A stretch of DNA of 64,000 nucleotides from Isoetes taiwanensis (lineage: Eukaryota; Streptophyta; Lycopodiopsida; Isoetales; Isoetaceae), in NCBI GenBank assembly GCA_021234155.1, contig JAJEKV010000021.1:17657710-17721709 (forward strand), given 5' to 3'. Each line of letters starts with the position of its first letter. The stretch's first letter is position 1. Below the pieces are notes generated by a model. That model was not told the origin of the DNA, did not search any database, and worked only from the letters and a program-made list of their open reading frames with translations. A program made the translations under genes and the position numbers. Of the stretch, positions 25,737 through 35,719 are shown in pieces.

Positions 25737-26345
25737 AAAATGGCCTCCTATCGACCATTCCCGTCATATTTCCGCCCCTTTTCCCCCGTCAGATTTGCTT
25801 GGAATATTCTCCGGAATAAGGGGAATCGCATATCTATGGCGCCATATGTATTTAATTCTCTTGTTGTCGGACAGATTGACGCAACACGTGGCGCTTCTAA
25901 AAGCCACTTGCATTATAGCATACCAGGCAACTCATGGCGGTGTCTCTTGGTTTGTCGGATACCAATCATGCGCATCATAGATTCTTGTCTTGCCCTATTT
26001 TCATTTAGAGTCCATTCCGCCTTCTACATTTCAAAATTTGAATGTGTAGGTTGAAGCTTTGTATTAGACTTTTCGTTTGAGCTTTTGCGATTGCGCCTTA
26101 AAAGTTAAATGAAGGGATCTTTACTTCATCCCAATACAGGCTTCCGCCCCTACAATTGAATTTTGAATTTGCTTTTTGTATAAAAGCATGGATTATAGGA
26201 GAATGGACTTTTCCATATGCACGCGTTACCAAATTTCAAAACGAGGTTAGTACTGATTTGAGCCTCAAGCGAAGCTTTAATTGTCTTTGGGGCATACAAA
26301 TTGTACACATTCATTTCGGCGCCGTGCGATCCACGCGTATGGAAG
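25737..26345 (+). repeat. Left subterminal block, copy 2
   Basis: The internal copy of 23785-24400. It begins at AAAATGGCC and lacks the outer 21 bases of the inverted end. It contains TATAAAAGCATGG, a likely TATA box ahead of the transposase-like gene, and ends beside TTCGGCGCCGTGCGATCC, a half-copy of the hairpin stem. Confidence 0.85.
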
Positions 26346-28984
26346 CTCCAAATGATGTGTGGATAAGGATCCAGCCCGACTTCGAGGAATATGCTCCAGT
26401 CTTCAATCGCAAAAAAGAGGTCTAAAAACAAGAACTTAGACCTCGACATGTTGCGCCTTTGGTGCTCAAAAAGTATCGACATCCGGGCGGATGGCGGTTT
26501 ATATCCATTGGATCCGTTGAGTGGCGAGGAAACCGTCATTTCGGGGCGTTTCAAGTTTAGTCCGATTTTGTGGTGTGGTAACTCGGCCTCTTGGGATATT
26601 GTGAGAGATTGAGAGAGGATGAAGGCATTCGAATCGAATACGGTTCCTTGAGATGAGCCGCTTCCGATTGTCACAAGAGAATTATAACTTAAACCAAAGA
26701 CTCTTTTTTCTCTCGCTTCATTACTCCACCGTGATGAAGGAAAGGAATGACGGCTTGGGGAGGGAAACTTCTTTGAGATCTGAAGGAGAAGTCCAAATTG
26801 GTGATAGGGCAGCTGCAAGAAAAGATCCAAGAGCTCAAAAGAGCAAACTTTGGGCTTCAATGTAGGTTAAAGAATTTGAAGAAAACACCCCTTGGCTTTG
26901 CAGAAAGGAAGAAGCATTATCGAAGATAGAGGAACTGAAGTTTGGATCAGGTGCATTTGAGGCAGTGGTCACGGCCACAAGGTCCGTTTACAACACTAGC
27001 AAAGGCCGGTTAAGATCCGGGGAAACTAGAAGCAATCTTGGTTACGTAGTGAAGAACCTAGCGATTTAACGGGGAGATAGTGGACATGATTTGTCACCCT
27101 ACAACTCTCCTCTCAAGAAGATGGTATTGGAAATGGTACTAGGGGAGATCTACAAGAAGTTAGAAGCTTACGGATGATGTTTTGTGATGATGTAGGCATC
27201 GGTAGGCTTGGTTACCGTTCTCTATTCAAGCCATTCCACTAAGCGTTGAAAAGAATGGGCACAAAAAGTATTAAGCTCCACGTCCACAAATTGTCGAGAA
27301 TACAAGGGTTACTAGGACAAAGATGGTGTATGCCATATTAGGAGAGATGCACCACGTTGAATGTCTTTGGTCCCGCCATAGCCATAAAAGATAAGAATGG
27401 CAAGGATTGTTGTGATATAGTTGGAATGAATGAGCGCGCCAATAATCTTTTGGGTTGACTGGTTACTCTCTTACAATTCCTTGTCAAATATTATGACTTA
27501 ACTTGATTTGCAGTAAACTAATGGTGAGATTGAAGTTTGCATAAAATTGGATGAAATGGAACTGACCAAGTTTGAGAAGTATGAGAGGTATCCGTTGTCA
27601 TCATGAATAGAGCAATTGAGAATGCAATTGCACATGCTAAATCAAAGAGCAACAAGAATAACAAAAAAAGATGTAGAGGTGACTGGGACGAGGGAGAAGA
27701 AGCGTATGGAAAAATGGTTCTCATGTCAATCAAGATGACACCGGTGGTTAGGTCTCTTTAAAGTTTGAAAAGAAACCCACGAGGTTTTGAAATGGGTGTT
27801 CAATCAAACCGACATCCCGAGTCTAATATCTAGATTGAAGGAGGGAAACATTGCAAGTAGATCACTATGGATCTTACAAAGTAATTTTTCACTTGGCGCC
27901 CGATTTAAAAACTCGAGAAAGCAATGTACAACATAAGTGGAGGAGGACAAGGAACATGCAAAAGTTATGCATCTTGCAATCATGCAAGGAAGTCAAGTCT
28001 TTGGGAAGATTGTTTCAACCTTGTCCCTTAACCAAGCAAATGCTCCTAATAGAGGAGAAGAAGATCCCAAGTTCCATGGCATTTTCCCCATTCCATTAGA
28101 GAGGGTTCATATCGCACTTTGTAACGGCTTTGTGAGAATCATCGACAAGATGATATTTTTGAGCTCAGCAGATTCGTGTGGAACATTTCGGACAAGAAGA
28201 GAAGAGAGGAAGGAATTCGTAGAGTTGAACATGTTCTATCGTATGAGTTTGCATGGTGGCAATGTAAGATTAGAGCTCGATGAGAAAGCGGGCAGAAGAA
28301 CAAGTGTGCCTCGTGAAGGTGTCAATTGGAGGGATGAAAGTTCGACGCCTTCATAAAGAATCATAGAGAGGCTCGAACGGAAACCGGATGGGAGAAAAGG
28401 TCTATGAATTTGGAAAATTGCTGGTTGATGGGCAGAGACCCACTGAGATGGCGTTCGTTCGGCATTGAAAAAAAAAGCATGGGATGCATTGTATGAATTG
28501 TTCCCATACATTGAAGAGAATGGACCTCACAAGAGAAGATGAGAAATGTTCGTGCAAAGCGAATAACAAATTTATTAAAGCTTTCATAGACGCATGGGGA
28601 GAGAGTGAAGTCACGCACTACTTGCACATCTTTTGGGCTCATGCACCTTGGTTTTTAGGAAGTATGGAAGCCTAGCAAAGGTGGAGTGCACAAGGCATGG
28701 AGAAGTCGCATAAACAAGCTAAAATAGCCTTTCATCGTAACACTCAAAGAGGGGGTGGAAATGTGGGAACCAACCCTCTAAGACAGATGACAGAGTGGTT
28801 TTATAGAAGGGCGATGGCTAAATACGACAAGAAGGTCGCTTTAAGAAGCAACCCAGAAGTCGTAAACACCATTGGCATAATGCTGAAGAGAAAACGGAAA
28901 GTTGCTTGGCAAAATTCTAGGGCCCCACTAGCATCGCAACAGTGGAGATCTAAGAGACAAAGAATCGGTAAAGTATACTTGTAA
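26346..28984 (+). pseudogene. Transposase-like gene relic of the 13.6-kb element
   Basis: Plus-strand frames broken by many shifts form one long gene. In order: a lysine/glutamate coiled coil (I-G-Q-L-Q-E-K-I-Q-E-L-K-R-A-N-F), T-A-T-R-S-V-Y-N-T-S-K, V-T-V-L-Y-S-S-H-S, C-I-K-L-D-E-M-E-L-T-K-F-E-K-Y, E-V-L-K-W-V-F-N-Q-T-D-I-P, F-H-L-A-P-D-L-K-T followed by a cysteine pair (C-I-L-Q-S-C), E-R-V-H-I-A-L-C-N-G-F-V-R-I, and a C-terminus with S-H-K-Q-A-K-I-A-F-H-R-N-T and N-P-L-R-Q-M-T-E-W-F-Y-R-R. The position inside the inverted ends, the length (near 850 residues) and the late acidic/histidine motifs suggest a DDE-type transposase. I cannot name the family, and no catalytic triad is proven. The stop is TAA 28982-28984. 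Confidence 0.45.
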
Positions 28985-28995
28985 TGTGTAGCATG

Positions 28996-29133
28996 TTCAC
29001 ACGACGCGAAGTACTTGCCTCCAACCTTGTTTGCACAACCAGTAGCCTGGCGTGTGATCTTATTTTTGTATCATACGGGGCGAACAGTGGAGTTCGCTAT
29101 TGCTTGCATTTATGTGGCTTCGCGTCGTGTGAA
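28996..29133. repeat. Hairpin at transposase 3' end (stem family)
   Basis: TTCACACGACGCGAAG at 28996-29011 and its exact complement at 29118-29133. It lies between two converging genes: 12 bp after the transposase-like stop and 83 bp before the end of the first minus-strand cargo gene. Confidence 0.9.
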
Positions 29134-29215
29134 GCTTTACAAGATAATAATAAAAAAGGGTTACTTTTGATTAAAGTTGTGAAAGATGTTACATTGAAAA
29201 ACAAAATACAACGAC

Positions 29216-29694
29216 TCATTGTTGCTCCAGTGCGAGCTCTTCTTCATTATCTTCATCATCATCATCAGCTCCGTCCCCTCGTCTTCGCTCTTCATCTCTT
29301 CCCCTCAAGCGAGCAATCACCCTATCCAAACGTTCCTCCAATCGTCCACCATCTCTTTGTACATGTCCCGCCTCGTCCCAATAGCACAACGTGTTCTTAC
29401 GCTGAATTAGCATCCTCGTTGCCGTCATAACCACCTCGGTCGCGGTTGTTGGGGCATGTCATCCTCGTCCGACCTTCTATTCAACGCTTTGATTTGCCTC
29501 TCGCTCTGAAGCATGAGAAGGTTGAATTCATTCTCTTCTTCTTTCTGCTGAATTGTAACGGCGTTTTCCTTTAGAAGATCATCTTGCTCCTTCAACCTCT
29601 TCATTAGAACACCCAACACTATGTCAGAAGGGAGTTCTATCCTCTTGCGTTTTCCATTATCAGCGGTTGAGGATGTGGAGGCCATAGATGACAA
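29216..29694 (-). pseudogene. Small coiled-coil cargo protein, copy 1
   Basis: From ATG 29694 the frame reads M-S-S-M-A-S-T-S-S-T, then K-R-K-R-I-E-L-P-S-D-I-V-L-G-V-L-M-K-R-L-K-E and a heptad-like glutamine/glutamate stretch. One frameshift near 29430 leads into a second frame with L-E-E-R-L-D-R-V and an acidic tail (D-D-D-D-E-D-N-E-E-E). It has a basic nuclear-signal-like patch, a coiled coil and an acidic end. It shares L-P-x-D-I-x-L-x-V-x-M-K-R-x-K-E with copies 3 and 4. A TATA-like TATAAATTG lies about 75 bp upstream. Role unknown; a DNA-binding accessory factor is a guess. Confidence 0.55.
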
Positions 29695-29914
29695 ATGGGA
29701 GGGACGTTAAGATTATAGAAGTGAGGAGCAAAGACTCTAACCGAGGAAGGAGCACATGCAAGGACCTCAATTTATACATATTAGCGCTTGAACATATTAA
29801 ACACACTTTCCATTGTCGCGACGTGTCGTGAGGGGATTAAATCGGTTGTCCGCTAGAACACATTAATGGTGCGTCATTTGGAACACATTAATAACTATTC
29901 TAACCACACTGTAT

Positions 29915-29978
29915 ATCACACCACGCGAAATCTGCACACGAGCTTTAAAACCCTATGAAGGGTTTCGCTTCGTGTGAT
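29915..29978. repeat. Hairpin upstream of cargo copy 1
   Basis: ATCACACCACGCGAAA and TTTCGCTTCGTGTGAT face each other with one or two mismatches. It lies about 220 bp upstream of the copy 1 start. Confidence 0.85.
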
Positions 29979-30014
29979 CTGTCTTGTCATTCTCTCTACC
30001 ACGGATATTGAAAA

Positions 30015-30615
30015 TTAAAAATAGGAAACGTAATATTCGGTACATTTGTCAAAAACTTTTCCCATTGAAAGATAAAACCAATTACAAACATTAAAAAAAA
30101 AAACGGGCCCCTCTAGGAGGAGCCCGATGCCTATGATCGTAGGGCAAGCTCTTCCCGGAGGGCGGTGATAATTTTTTTTCTCGCTCCTCCAACATGATTG
30201 CCTGCCGCCCGCAACCACGCTTCTCATATTCCGCGAACCTTATCTTCCCGCCATCGAAGTTGGGCGGGCAGCCTCTCCCCGATTGACAGGCCCTAAGCCT
30301 CTCTTGGAGGTTATATCTCGTGGCGCCGCAACAAGGGTCTAAGGCAGCCCCAGTGATTGTCAAGACTAAAATCACCTCCCCTCAGAAGGCGGCCTTTTCC
30401 TCCTGCGGCCTAAACCGGCTTGGCGACGTCTTCATCATTCTTTTCTTTTAGAAGGCGGATCCGTTCCTCCGCTTCAGCTGAATGTTCTCAATTTCCTTGA
30501 CCAAAACTTGAGACAAGATCTCGGCGGGGATGGAACCGAGCCGGAGGCCATTGAAAGTGATGGGAGAACAGGAGTGATGGCCGAGGGCGGATGTGGTAGA
30601 AACAGAAGATGGCGG
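30015..30615 (-). pseudogene. Small coiled-coil cargo protein, copy 2
   Basis: The minus strand encodes S-I-P-A-E-I-L-S-Q-V-L-V-K-E-I-E-N at about 30545-30495, the counterpart of L-P-x-D-I-x-L-x-V-x-M-K-R. A stop and shift follow, and a 94-residue frame from 30375 (L-Q-E-R-L-R-A-C-Q-S) continues to about 30091. No ATG stands in frame at the expected start. A TATATAAAA box lies about 30650. More diverged than the other copies. Confidence 0.4.
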
Positions 30616-31019
30616 ATAGGAGAAGACAAAGGCCTCCGACGCGTTTTATATAGAAACTAGAGATACGTTGGAATCTACGGTTGAAGTACCGATAAAGTTG
30701 TGTAATAATCCCACGAGGCTTAAATTATAGCATGCAATTAGGCAACGGTAGCCTATGTTCGCATCATGGGATCCGTCATATCCTAGCCGCATTGTATGCG
30801 GGCCGCATAAAAGAAACGATGTTATTGTGGCAGCGCATGCCACGTCCTTGGCATGACGTTGTCATCCACAAGCCACGTATGTGAATAGACGTTGTCATCC
30901 ACATGCAAATTCGCATTTACCTGCAAGTTATATCACATAATCTAGCTAGATATTTGTGTTACATACACTTTTCCATTAATAAATTATGAATTTATACATA
31001 CAACGAGGTGTGCGTTGCT

Positions 31020-31110
31020 GGAGATCATACGATATTTTAAATCCATTGATTGCTACCTAATTGCAAGAATGGCATTTGCCGCGGTGATATTTTAATAAAA
31101 CAAAACAAGA
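31020..31110. repeat. Decayed hairpin, sister of 31884-31975
   Basis: GATCATACGATATTTTAAAT, then ATTGATTGCTACCTAATTGCAAG and GGTGATATTTTAATAAAAC, is a direct copy of the unit at 31884 in which the CGCCGAA stem has decayed. Confidence 0.8.
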
Positions 31111-31173
31111 GAACAGATAGAAGCAAGAAATAGAGCAAATTTTTCTTTGAAACAAAAAATATATATACAATGG

Positions 31174-31540
31174 CTACGGATCTTCATGATCCCGTGAGTC
31201 GGGCCGTAAAGCTGCGTTCTCATCCTCCGCAGCTCGAAGCTTCTTCTCCATATCTTCTAGCGCCTGCGAAATATTGTGTGCAGTTAAAACTGCCTCGACC
31301 CTACGGCTATTGGCCTCTCGGTACCTGGTTAATGTTGCTGCGAGCTCAAGGTCTCGCTCATGCAGCAGCCCCCTAGTGAATTCTGGTCTGTCGTCCACGC
31401 CTCCATCTTCTCGGCATTTAGACGGTTGTTTTCGTCGTGGAACCTCCTTGAATCTCTTCATCACCCAAAGAAGGGTGATGTCGGCAGGGCAGCCGGGGGC
31501 TGGGTCGCTTCTTGGAGGAGGATGAAGATGCCATCGGAGG
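31174..31540 (-). pseudogene. Small coiled-coil cargo protein, copy 3
   Basis: The start ATG near 31533 gives M-A-S-S-S-S-S-K-K-R-P. One frameshift later comes P-A-D-I-T-L-L-W-V-M-K-R-F-K-E, then L-E-L-A-A-T-L-T-R-Y-R-E-A-N and A-L-E-D-M-E-K-K-L-R-A-A-E-D-E-N to the stop near 31174. TTATAAATAG lies about 105 bp upstream. Same architecture as copy 4: serine run, basic patch, coiled coil, D-H-E-D-P end. Confidence 0.55.
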
Positions 31541-31664
31541 AGAAGGCTGAAGGGAAGGCGGAAGGGGGAGAAGATGAGCGTAAGAAGGCGAAGGCGGAAG
31601 AGGATCGAGGTCGAAGGCAAGATAGAAGGTCTTCTATTTATAACAGGATTTCAGAGTAGCTTGA

Positions 31665-31724
31665 GTCACACGACGAAGGATGCCGTGGGTCGGGGAAAAT
31701 TGACCGTTACTGGCCGTCGTGTGA
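31665..31724. repeat. Hairpin upstream of cargo copy 3
   Basis: TCACACGACG (31665-31674) and CGTCGTGTGA (31715-31724), exact complements. It lies about 25 bp beyond the TATA box of copy 3 in a promoter position. Confidence 0.9.
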
Positions 31725-31883
31725 GAAAAAGGACCGTTACTTCTTCTAACGTCTTTTCTTCCAGAGAAAGCTCGTGGTGATAATTTTTATTGATAATTTC
31801 GGTGATACAATCTATACATAAGTAATTTTACTGATACATAACTAAAGATAGAACTTCTCATTGAAGCAAAATAGAACGGCATG

Positions 31884-31975
31884 GAGATCACACGACGCCG
31901 AAATCCATTGATTGCTACCTAATTGCAAGCAAGGCATTTCGGCGCCGTGGTGATATTTTAATAAAACAGAACATA
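31884..31975. repeat. Hairpin 3' of cargo copy 4
   Basis: GATCACACGACGCCGAAAT and ATTTCGGCGCCGTGGTGAT enclose ATTGATTGCTACCTAATTGCAAG. It follows the end of copy 4 (32053) in the direction of transcription. Confidence 0.85.
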
Positions 31976-32052
31976 CATTGGAACAACGGGATAGATAGAA
32001 GCAAAAATAGAGAAAACTTTTCTTTGAAGCAAAAAATAGATAGATACAATGG

Positions 32053-32450
32053 CTAGGGATCTTCATGATCCTCTAGCTGATTTTCATGTCCGCGCAAAAG
32101 CCGTAAAGGTCGCGTTCTCATCCTCGCTCGGAGCTTCTTCTCCATATCTTCTAAAGCTCTCGCGAAATCATGTGAGCAGATTTCAACCGCCGCCCTGCGG
32201 CTGCGTCGCCTCTTGGTACATGGCGAATGTTTCCACGAGCTCAACGTCTCGCTTCGTGCGCCAGCCTCCCTCGTGAAGGCTAACTGGCCGACCGCCTCAT
32301 TGTTCTTGGCGACGTAGGCGGTTGTTTTCATCATGGATCTCCTTGAATCTCTTCATCACCACTGCAAGGGTGATGTCCACGGGCAGCTCTGGGGGCTGGG
32401 GAGTGCTATCTTGGCGTGGTCGCTTGCTAGAGGAAGATGATGATGCCATC
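32053..32450 (-). pseudogene. Small coiled-coil cargo protein, copy 4
   Basis: From ATG about 32449: M-A-S-S-S-S-S-S-K-R-P-R, then E-L-P-V-D-I-T-L-A-V-V-M-K-R-F-K-E-I-H-D-E-N-N-R-L. A stop follows at about codon 52, and shifted frames then show V-E-L-V-E-T-F and a D-M-E-K-K-L-R-A stretch matching copy 3. TTATAAATAG lies about 95 bp upstream. This copy keeps the best N-terminus of the four. Confidence 0.55.
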
Positions 32451-32551
32451 GGAGCGTAAGGTGGAAGGCGGAAGCCGAAGTAGAAGATGAGCGAAGGCGG
32501 AAGGCGATCGGAGGTCGGGCGTGGACATCGGTCTTCTATTTATAACATGAG

Positions 32552-32581
32552 TCACACGAAGTTGCTTCTCGCATCGTGTGA
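32552..32581. repeat. Short hairpin upstream of cargo copy 4
   Basis: TCACACGA and TCGTGTGA separated by 14 bp, just beyond the TATA box of copy 4. A second, weaker pair (TCACACGACGC at 32638, GCGTGATGTGA at 32691-32701) lies next to it. Confidence 0.85.
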
Positions 32582-32799
32582 GGAATAAATAAATTAATTG
32601 TCTTTTTCCAATAATATTTCATTTCTTGAGATAGATATCACACGACGCTTTAAAACCTAGATATGACGTAAAAATCGACCGATGTATTTGGCGTGATGTG
32701 AATAAATACAAATAAAATAATTTTTATTAGGAATTTCGGAAGGACAATCGTACATAAATAATTTTACCGATACAAGTTGGAAAACATATAACTTCCAAT

Positions 32800-34350
32800 T
32801 TCTCAAGCTTCGTCATCAATTTCATGCTCTTTCAATCCCCTCACAAGACCGATCCAACAAGGCAATGACTTCCATGTTATCGACCCGACTTCCAACCTTG
32901 GGTGAGTCAAGCCGCAGACTAAAAATTTAACATATTGCTTTCGCCCACAGACCGGCTTGGTCGTCAAAATATTGTAACACAACATCCCCGCCAATTGCTA
33001 TCACCCTTTCAGTGTTTGATGCCAATTGGGAATGGTTCCCGAACATGCATAATGCACGGAGGTAATAGACAAACTCTGCACCCTTTGGACTGAAAGTTCT
33101 GCTGAAGACGATTATCTCCCCATTAACGAATCTTGAGATATATCTTAACAATGTAGAGTCCTTCAATCTTTCCTGTCCCCCGCGTGCATGTCGGCAAGAA
33201 AAATCATCTACTTCCCACAAATAAGAACCCTCAAGATTATCTTCTTCACATTTATCCTCATCTACCAGGCTTATGCTGCCGCGATTGACTGAAGGGCCTG
33301 CCAAACCTGTAGATCCTGTTGGCAGCTTTGCAACGGGAGACGCTGGAATTCTTCTTCCATTGGTAGATTCGCCTCATCTTGAGCAAATCGAGACTCCAGC
33401 CTCTCATATGCTTCTTTAAGCTTTATAGCATTGCCGGTATAATTAGATACTTCAAACATCTCTTTGTCCAAATCCTCTTCAAAATCTAGGCCTAAGTTTA
33501 CCCATTCGCCAAGGTACTTCGATAAGCTCGTCTTCCCTAGCACACATTCAGTAACATAGATGGGTTCCTCAAGATATCACTTAGCAATAAGTATTCTTTG
33601 CCTTCCACTAAAATTGGCGTTATGTCGACAACTTCTTTTCATCCTCATCCCCATCCTCATCACCTTCGAATCATCTCCCTCCTCTGGTTCACCCAAGGCC
33701 TAAGGCCGAAGCTAAAACTCCTACATTCTTGCTCTTCTTCTTGTAGATCTATCTCCATTTCTACGTCATAGTCAAGATCATCACACATAACTCAACCCCC
33801 CTTGGCTTAAAGATTTCATTGTTTCCAGTGTATCTTCGGTTTGGCCGAGCAGAATGCAATAACTAGCAAATGCAAATGGCAAAGAGAAATAAGATACCTT
33901 CTTAAGCACAAGGACGCAGCCAAGAGGAGCCCGTTGCGCAGCATTCTTGAAAAACATCTTCGCTGTTTGCAAATGGGAAGCCGCCTCCTCTAGAGCTGGT
34001 TTTGGAATCCACGAGCCAGGGACATCCGCAAAGGGCGTCTTGGCCGAGACCAAGCGGTCTGGGTGAAAGCTAAAGCAACCTCGCGATAGCATCCAAGCTC
34101 GCTACTGTTTGCCATGATGTCCAACTCCTTGCAATAGAACGGATAAATCGCAGTCGGCGCAACTTCCTCGTTGTCATGAGGGGCGGATGCATACCATTCC
34201 AGGAACTTCACATAACAATCCATGGCGAAGCAGACGACGAAAGCAAGAAGATGTTTAGGAGCGGTAAATGTCGTCACTTTTGAACTCAAGTAGCCGTTTG
34301 TCGATTATGAAAGGGGACACAAACCGTTGTGGGGAGATTTGTCCGCACAT
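32800..34350 (-). pseudogene. Unknown cargo gene of about 1.5 kb
   Basis: The ATG at 34350-34348 begins M-C-G-Q-I-S-P-Q-R-F-V-S-P-F-I-I. After a shift come F-A-M-D-C-Y-V-K-F-L-E-W-Y, F-H-P-D-R-L-V-S-A-K-T-P-F-A-D-V-P-G-S-W and A-S-H-L-Q-T-A-K-M-F. Then V-D-I-T-P-I-L-V-E-G-K-E-Y-L-L-L-S-D-I-L, S-K-Y-L-G-E-W-V-N-L-G-L-D-F-E-E-D, and finally L-L-R-Y-I-S-R-F-V-N-G-E-I-I. At least four frameshifts. The protein would be about 480 residues, partly acidic. I recognise no domain. Directly upstream of the start lie a CCCTAA-type repeat and a hairpin. Confidence 0.45.
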
Positions 34351-34377
34351 TTTAGGGTTAGGGTTAGGGTTAGGGTT
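34351..34377 (-). promoter_or_regulatory. Telomere-like CCCTAA run at gene start
   Basis: Four TTAGGG-type units (AACCCTAACCCTAA on the minus strand) end one base before the ATG of the unknown cargo gene. Plant telo-boxes (AAACCCTAA) are known promoter elements of growth-related genes. Here the run sits where the 5' leader must be. Confidence 0.6.
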
Positions 34378-34446
34378 GGATCACACGACGCCGAAGACTA
34401 CTATGTGCAACAAAAAGCACAATGCTTGTTTGGCGTCGTGTGATCC
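34378..34446. repeat. Hairpin upstream of unknown cargo gene
   Basis: GGATCACACGACGCC (34378-34392) and GGCGTCGTGTGATCC (34432-34446) are perfect complements. This is the cleanest member of the stem family. It lies between the start of the 34.35-kb gene and the end of the H3-tail gene. Confidence 0.95.
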
Positions 34447-34529
34447 TCACATTATAACATTAAAAAAAAAAAATACAAAGTCTTGAAGCTAGGCTTCTAA
34501 GAAAGAAATGGACTAAGAGATTAAGCTTA

Positions 34530-35446
34530 TAAAGCCATTGCATTAAGAAATATTATACATATGAAAAAAACACACAAAGGCACTTCACGGCCTTTTTCCG
34601 GGGGGTCTTTCTTCTTGTTGTATTCAGCCATAAAATTTTGACCATAGTACTTTCGGGATCCCTTATGCGTAAGGCGAGGCGCATGTCCTTGGGCATGATG
34701 GGTCACCCGCTTGGCATGTATTCTTTTGCAAGGCTGCGAGTCCTCGAACAGGACCGACACCAACCGCTTAGAAGCCATTTGAAGAGCATTTAAAAGGCTT
34801 GCTTGCTTGAATTCGTATGATTTCGCAGAATCTCTCTCACGAGCCCGGCAAATGGGAGACGCGGAATGACCATCTCGGTTTCCGATACTTCTTAATCTCA
34901 TGGCGCTTTTAATACCGGGCTTCGCCTTCTTCCGCTTAGGCCTCTACCCTCACCCACCCCGGCATTTGGAGCCTGTTGTTCTCGGCCGACTCTTCCGCCG
35001 CCTCCTCACCCCAAAGATTCGCGTAGTTTGTTCCTCGGCCGACTCTTCTCCGCCGTCTCCTCACATTCCCTGGTCGCCTTCCCTTTTTCGGGGCGTTGGG
35101 CCTCCTCCTCTCGATTTGAAGGTCTGGCACCTCCACGGGAGGAACAGGAGGAGCGAGGAAGAGCAAGAAGAGGCGGCTGCCCAATAATTAATCCGGCATC
35201 ATATTCTCGCCGCCGGGTCTCTCACATTTTCATCCTCTCGTCTCGAACGGAGTGCACCTCCCTACTTACTCCCGAGCTGCTTCTCCCGCTGATGCGTCAT
35301 GCGGATTTCTTTTCCGGTCTTCGTTAGGCATGGTTTGAGGAGAAGAATCTCTATCGAGACTTCAGAGTCGGATGAAGAAGGCGGACTAATGTAATCACCG
35401 GCCTTACACCACGGATGGATCCTTGCGTTTGCTTAGTTCTTGCCAT
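34530..35446 (-). pseudogene. Cargo gene starting with histone H3-like tail
   Basis: The ATG at 35446-35444 begins M-A-R-T-K-Q-T-Q-G-S-I-R-G-V. The first seven residues equal the histone H3 N-terminus, but the body is not a histone. An in-frame TAA lies eight codons upstream, and TATAAAG lies about 25 bp upstream. After about 31 codons this frame closes. A shifted frame carries S-P-P-S-S-S-D-S-E-V-S-I-E-I and then basic blocks (R-R-R-R-K-S-R-P-R-T-T). The 34901-34527 frame ends it with A-S-K-R-L-V-S-V-L-F-E and R-K-Y-Y-G-Q-N-F. Several shifts, so broken. If the start is right, the mature end would be A-R-T-K-Q-T. Confidence 0.4.
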
Positions 35447-35719
35447 GGCTTCTCGGCGGATGGCGCTTTATACTACTTAACACCGACAAAAAATAGACAA
35501 CCGCGGGGAGATAAATAGTAAAAAACGAAGTTAAAGTAAAATATGATGGTAACGTTTTTAAATAATTGTACGGAACCCTAAAAAAAAAAATATCGGACAA
35601 AATACGGAACCCTAAAAACATCGAAAAAACACAAATAAAAAACCGAGATTCAAAGCGCTTAGCCAATAGACAATTTCTTGTTGATCGCGAACTCACTAAA
35701 CTTTACATTTCCCTCTTGC

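Noticed and set aside
26150-26860. 236-codon minus-strand open frame
   Set aside because: It lies antisense to the transposase-like relic, whose plus-strand pieces (coiled coil, conserved-looking blocks) read better. It also covers the duplicated left subterminal block, so it is a chance frame.
34351-34377. Telomere end
   Set aside because: Only four units embedded inside a transposon, so at most an interstitial repeat or telo-box.
35410-35446. True histone H3 gene
   Set aside because: Only the first seven residues match; nothing resembling the histone fold follows in any frame.
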